Shown: positions 33,825 through 36,691 of the stretch, one piece after another
How the letters are laid out: each line of letters begins with the position of its first letter
How positions within the stretch are numbered: position 1 is the stretch's first letter
Origin: an uncultured Clostridia bacterium
Lineage (GTDB): Bacteria; Bacillota; Clostridia; Oscillospirales; Ruminococcaceae
Length of the DNA stretch: 36,691 bases
Reading direction: 5' to 3'
Assembly: GCA_947628655.1 (NCBI GenBank)
Contig: CANRAS010000020.1
Span: 1 to 36,691 of the forward strand
Program-made: the position numbers and the translations under genes
Notes under the pieces: model-generated
Database searches by the model: none
Seen by the model: the letters and a program-made list of their open reading frames with translations, nothing else
Told to the model about the DNA's origin: nothing

Positions 33825-34415
33825 ATGATGACTTACAGACGACAAAAAAAGAAGAACAACACGCCGCTTGTCATTGTAATAGTGACAATCGCGATAATAT
33901 TGCTGGCATTGGCGGGATATTTCGGATATGACAGATACATCCGATACACCCACCCGATAAAATATCAGCAGTATGTTGAAAAATACGCCGCGCAGTATAA
34001 TCTCGACAGGTTCTTTGTCTATGCCGTTATACAGACAGAAAGCGGTTTTGACCCGAAAGCGGAATCGAACGTGGGTGCAAGGGGACTTATGCAGATTATG
34101 GAGGAAACATATGACTGGATAAAGTATAAAGCGGATTTTGACGATGACACCGTGTACAACGATATGTATGACGCGGGAACAAATATCCGTTACGGCTGTA
34201 TGCTCCTAGGGTATCTTATGGAGGAGTTCGGCGATATAGAAACTACTGCCGCCGCATATCACGCGGGGCGCGGGAACGTCAACAACTGGCTTGCGGATAA
34301 GAAATATTCAAGCGACGGCGTTCATTTGGACAATATCCCGATTTCCGACACGGCGCATTATGTCGATAAGATAAAAAAATCTATGGAAATATATCAAAGG
34401 CTTTACGGAGCCTGA
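33825..34415 (+). CDS. Membrane-anchored lytic transglycosylase (SLT domain)
   Basis: This 196-aa protein has a basic N-terminus, one transmembrane segment (about residues 14-35) and an extracytoplasmic SLT domain. The catalytic glutamate is E72 in YAVIQTESGFDPKAESNVGARGLMQI in order, with the later AYHAGRGNVNNWL motif. It cleaves the MurNAc-GlcNAc bond to form anhydro-muropeptides. Tandem ATG codons open it; either could initiate. Confidence 0.94.
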   Translation: MMTYRRQKKKNNTPLVIVIVTIAIILLALAGYFGYDRYIRYTHPIKYQQYVEKYAAQYNLDRFFVYAVIQTESGFDPKAESNVGARGLMQIMEETYDWIKYKADFDDDTVYNDMYDAGTNIRYGCMLLGYLMEEFGDIETTAAAYHAGRGNVNNWLADKKYSSDGVHLDNIPISDTAHYVDKIKKSMEIYQRLYGA

Positions 34416-34436
34416 ATTTGCAAAGGAGAAAATCTT

Positions 34437-35843
34437 ATGTCTAAGAAAAATGAAACAACAGCAAAGGAACTTAAAGAAAAGCTGTTTATGCAGAAGAAAA
34501 ACGCATATCTTCTTATGTCGGACGCCGATGTGAAAAAATGCGACAAATTCTGCGAGGGGTACAAGAACTTCATAAACGCTTGCAAAACCGAGCGCGAGGC
34601 AGCCGCGTTTGTTGAAAGCGAGGCAAAAAAAGCGGGCTTTACGGCGTTTGACAAATCCAAAAAGTATAAGGCGGGCGACAGAGTTTATTATGTCAACCGT
34701 GAAAAGGCGATTATACTTGCCGTTATCGGCAAAGAGCCTATCGAAAACGGCGTAAATATCGTGGCGGCGCATATTGATTCGCCGAGGCTCGATATGAAAC
34801 AGAACCCGCTTTTTGAAAAGGACGAGGTGGGGTATCTTAAAACGCACTACTACGGCGGTATCAAAAAATATCAATGGCCGACCGTTCCGCTGTCCTTGCA
34901 CGGGGTTATCGTTAAAGCGGACGGCAGTAAACTGACCGTAAACATCGGCGAGGACGAAAACGACCCTGTTTTCTGCGTTTCCGACCTGCTCCCGCATCTT
35001 GCGGCAACACAAATGAAACGCCCCGCCACGGAAATAGTACGCGGAGAGGAACTGAATATCATAGTAGGTTCGCGCCCGTTTAAAGACGACGAGGCAAGCG
35101 AGGCTGTAAAGCTGAATTTGATGATGATACTAAACGAAAAGTACGGTATCACCGAGGCGGATTTCCTGTCTGCCGAGCTGGAGGCAGTCCCCGCTTTCAA
35201 GGCAAGGGATATAGGCTTTGACAGAAGTCTTGTAGGCGGTTACGGTCAGGACGACAGAGTATGCGCATATCCCGAATTTATGGCGATTTTGAGCCAGAAA
35301 AACGTCCGCAGGACGGCTGTTTGCGTTCTTACGGATAAAGAGGAAATAGGTTCTGACGGCAACACGGGGCTTAATTCCGCTTATATGAAGTATTTTATAG
35401 CGGATTTGGCGGCGGTGTTCGGCGCGAAGTGCAGAGATGTGCTTTCAAATTCAAGGTGCTTGTCTGCGGACGTAAACGCGGCTTACGACCCGACTTTCCC
35501 TGATGTGTTTGAAAGAAATAACGTCAGCGTTCTTAACGGCGGTGTATGCGTTACAAAATACACGGGTTCGCGCGGGAAAAGCGGGACATCGGACGCGTCG
35601 GCGGAGTTCGTGGGCGAGATACGCGCCCTGTTCGACAAAAACGGCGTTCTCTGGCAGACAGGAGAACTCGGCAAGGTAGATAACGGCGGGGGAGGTACTG
35701 TCGCTATGTACGTCGCAAATCTCAATATAGACACGATTGACGTAGGCGTTCCTGTTATGAGTATGCACGCGCCGTTCGAGATAACCGCAAAGGCTGATAT
35801 TTACGCCGCGTATAGGGCGTTCGTTGCTTTCATTACAAACTGA
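34437..35843 (+). CDS. M18 family aminopeptidase
   Basis: This dizinc aminopeptidase removes N-terminal, often acidic, residues from peptides in the cytosol. The 468-aa protein has metal-ligand motifs AAHIDSPRLD, GYGQDDR, TDKEEIGSDGNTG, and the final MHAPFEI, in family order. A Gly-rich loop (DNGGGGT) lies near residue 425. AAAGGAG precedes the ATG. The following yunB promoter starts inside its last codons, so it ends the preceding transcript without a clear terminator. Confidence 0.94.
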   Translation: MSKKNETTAKELKEKLFMQKKNAYLLMSDADVKKCDKFCEGYKNFINACKTEREAAAFVESEAKKAGFTAFDKSKKYKAGDRVYYVNREKAIILAVIGKEPIENGVNIVAAHIDSPRLDMKQNPLFEKDEVGYLKTHYYGGIKKYQWPTVPLSLHGVIVKADGSKLTVNIGEDENDPVFCVSDLLPHLAATQMKRPATEIVRGEELNIIVGSRPFKDDEASEAVKLNLMMILNEKYGITEADFLSAELEAVPAFKARDIGFDRSLVGGYGQDDRVCAYPEFMAILSQKNVRRTAVCVLTDKEEIGSDGNTGLNSAYMKYFIADLAAVFGAKCRDVLSNSRCLSADVNAAYDPTFPDVFERNNVSVLNGGVCVTKYTGSRGKSGTSDASAEFVGEIRALFDKNGVLWQTGELGKVDNGGGGTVAMYVANLNIDTIDVGVPVMSMHAPFEITAKADIYAAYRAFVAFITN

Positions 35844-35861
35844 TTGTAATTTTATTATAAT
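35833..35861 (+). promoter_or_regulatory. Sigma-A-like promoter before yunB
   Basis: TTACAA (35833-35838), 17 bp, TATAAT (35856-35861), overlapping the end of the aminopeptidase gene. A sigma-E match expected for a sporulation gene was not clear. Confidence 0.7.
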
Positions 35862-35873
35862 TTACTCACCAAA

Positions 35874-35900
35874 TCCCTTGATTTTCATAAAATTAAGGGA
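35874..35900 (+). promoter_or_regulatory. Leader hairpin that covers part of the yunB ribosome site
   Basis: TCCCTT-G-ATTTT (35874-35885) pairs with AAAAT-T-AAGGGA (35889-35900), a 12-bp stem with one G-T pair and a CAT loop. The right arm AAGGGA runs directly into GAGGGTG, the Shine-Dalgarno region, so folding could limit translation. Confidence 0.55.
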
Positions 35901-35915
35901 GAGGGTGAAGTTGTG

Positions 35916-36605
35916 ATGAAAAAGAGAGCGCTCCTAAGGAAAATAGGCATAAAGCTGATTGCATTGGCGTTGATATTGATTGGACTGCTTGTTTTAGCCG
36001 ACGCCGCTTTTCGTCCTATGATTGAAAAAGTAAACTCGTATGAGTGCCACAAGGCGGTGTCGGGCATTATCAACAAGGTCGTCCTTGAAGAACTCGAACG
36101 TGCCGATACCGACTATTCGTCGCTTGTGACGCTTTGCACAAACGATGACGGCGAGGTTACTTCCGTCCAAAGCAATGTAAAGAATATCAACAGGCTTAAA
36201 ACAAGTGTTTCCGACCGTGTGGAACGTGAAATAGCTGATTTATCCGCTGTTGATATAAAGATACCTATTGGTACGCTTTTGGGAATTGATTTGTTCCACG
36301 GTATGGGTTTTGACGTTGGAATGAGCGTTGCGCCCATTGGATTTGCGAATACAACGATAGTAAGCGAGTTTACCGAGGCGGGGATAAATCAGACGCTCCA
36401 TAGAATTATTATAGAAATAAGCGCCGATGTGGACGCGATAATACCGGGACTTAAAACCCGTGTTTGCGTTAAAACTTCGATAGTCGCCGCCGAAACGGTA
36501 ATTGTCGGCAGAGTACCAAACGCGTATACGCATGTAATCACGGGGTCGGGCGACCTCGCGGGGACGCTGAACGATTATGACGCGGTGTTAAATCAAGACA
36601 AATAA
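35916..36605 (+). CDS. yunB: Sporulation protein YunB
   Basis: YunB is a spore-formation membrane protein made in the mother cell in Bacillus. The protein (229 aa from ATG 35916; a GTG one codon earlier also fits) has a basic N-terminus, one transmembrane helix (about 13-33), then an extracytoplasmic domain. This domain has the family's repeated pattern: AVSGIINKVVLEEL, DGEVTSVQSNVKNINRLK, IPIGTLLGIDLF, and VAPIGFANTTIVSEFTEAGINQTLHRI. It supports a spore-forming host. It stands after an aminopeptidase and before a probable DNA ligase gene. Confidence 0.93.
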   Translation: MKKRALLRKIGIKLIALALILIGLLVLADAAFRPMIEKVNSYECHKAVSGIINKVVLEELERADTDYSSLVTLCTNDDGEVTSVQSNVKNINRLKTSVSDRVEREIADLSAVDIKIPIGTLLGIDLFHGMGFDVGMSVAPIGFANTTIVSEFTEAGINQTLHRIIIEISADVDAIIPGLKTRVCVKTSIVAAETVIVGRVPNAYTHVITGSGDLAGTLNDYDAVLNQDK

Positions 36606-36634
36606 CGCTTGAATTTTTTAACAAGGAGAAGAAA

Positions 36635-36691
36635 TTGGAAATTACAGATGCGAAAAAGCGCCTTGACGAGTTAAAGGCGATTATTGAAAAA
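36635..36691 (+). CDS. Start of a gene, possibly NAD-dependent DNA ligase, cut by window end
   Basis: The TTG at 36635 lies 6 nt after AAGGAG and opens a frame to the end of the window. The 19 visible residues (EITDAKKRLDELKAIIEK after the start) resemble the amphipathic helix that opens LigA, which normally continues into a YYxxDxP motif beyond this window. The short length makes the identity uncertain. Confidence 0.45.
   Translation, partial: MEITDAKKRLDELKAIIEK

Overview
The window reads as a chromosome fragment of an anaerobic, spore-forming, low-GC Gram-positive bacterium of the Clostridia, probably near the Ruminococcaceae/Oscillospiraceae. The evidence is the gene order rplS-lepB-rbgA-rnhB-yraN, the operon tig-clpP-clpX, a YunB sporulation protein, an NADP-type glutamate dehydrogenase of the clostridial kind, a stand-alone AICAR transformylase, and many perfect sigma-A promoters. 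It is mostly core chromosome. I see no prophage, transposase, integrase, rRNA or CRISPR array.

Layout. 1-1926 (+): the end of a CbrC-like gene, a small immunity-like gene, then a purine gene (AICAR transformylase). 2006-4097: a lipoprotein and a small membrane protein (-), divergent from a ribbon-helix-helix regulator (+) with shared operator-like repeats between them. 4147-5499 (-): gdhA. 5992-7371 (+): a coiled-coil M23 peptidoglycan hydrolase with a long structured leader. 7530-10735 (+): ilvB-ilvN-ilvC for branched-chain amino acids. 10736-11670: a non-coding island of phased direct and inverted repeats. 11671-12992 (-): a pyridoxal/pyridoxamine kinase and an XRE regulator. 13712-15640 (+): a PhzF-family protein and a RACo-like ASKHA protein. 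15693-24503 (+): rplS, lepB, rbgA, rnhB, yraN, thrC, a metallophosphoesterase, tig, clpP and clpX, closely spaced and probably largely co-transcribed.

24602-29497 (+): an unrecognised gene between two copies of a repeat of about 100 bp, a small MGMT-like gene, a P-type ATPase homologue that has lost nearly every catalytic motif, and a DUF368/PopT polyprenyl-phosphate translocase 15 bp after it. 29498-30449: a second non-coding island packed with perfect palindromes. 30450-30679 (-): tRNA-Arg(CCG) and tRNA-Lys(TTT). 30875-36691 (+): DUF951, prfA, tsaC, coaE, a lytic transglycosylase, an M18 aminopeptidase, yunB and the start of a gene that resembles ligA.

The two most unusual things are the apparently dead P-type ATPase next to a lipid-carrier translocase, and the pair of repeat units at 10814-11555. 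In those units the repeated word differs from unit to unit, but each unit keeps inverted copies of its own word. Both repeat islands lie between converging transcription units and share an 11-nt motif followed by a short palindrome.
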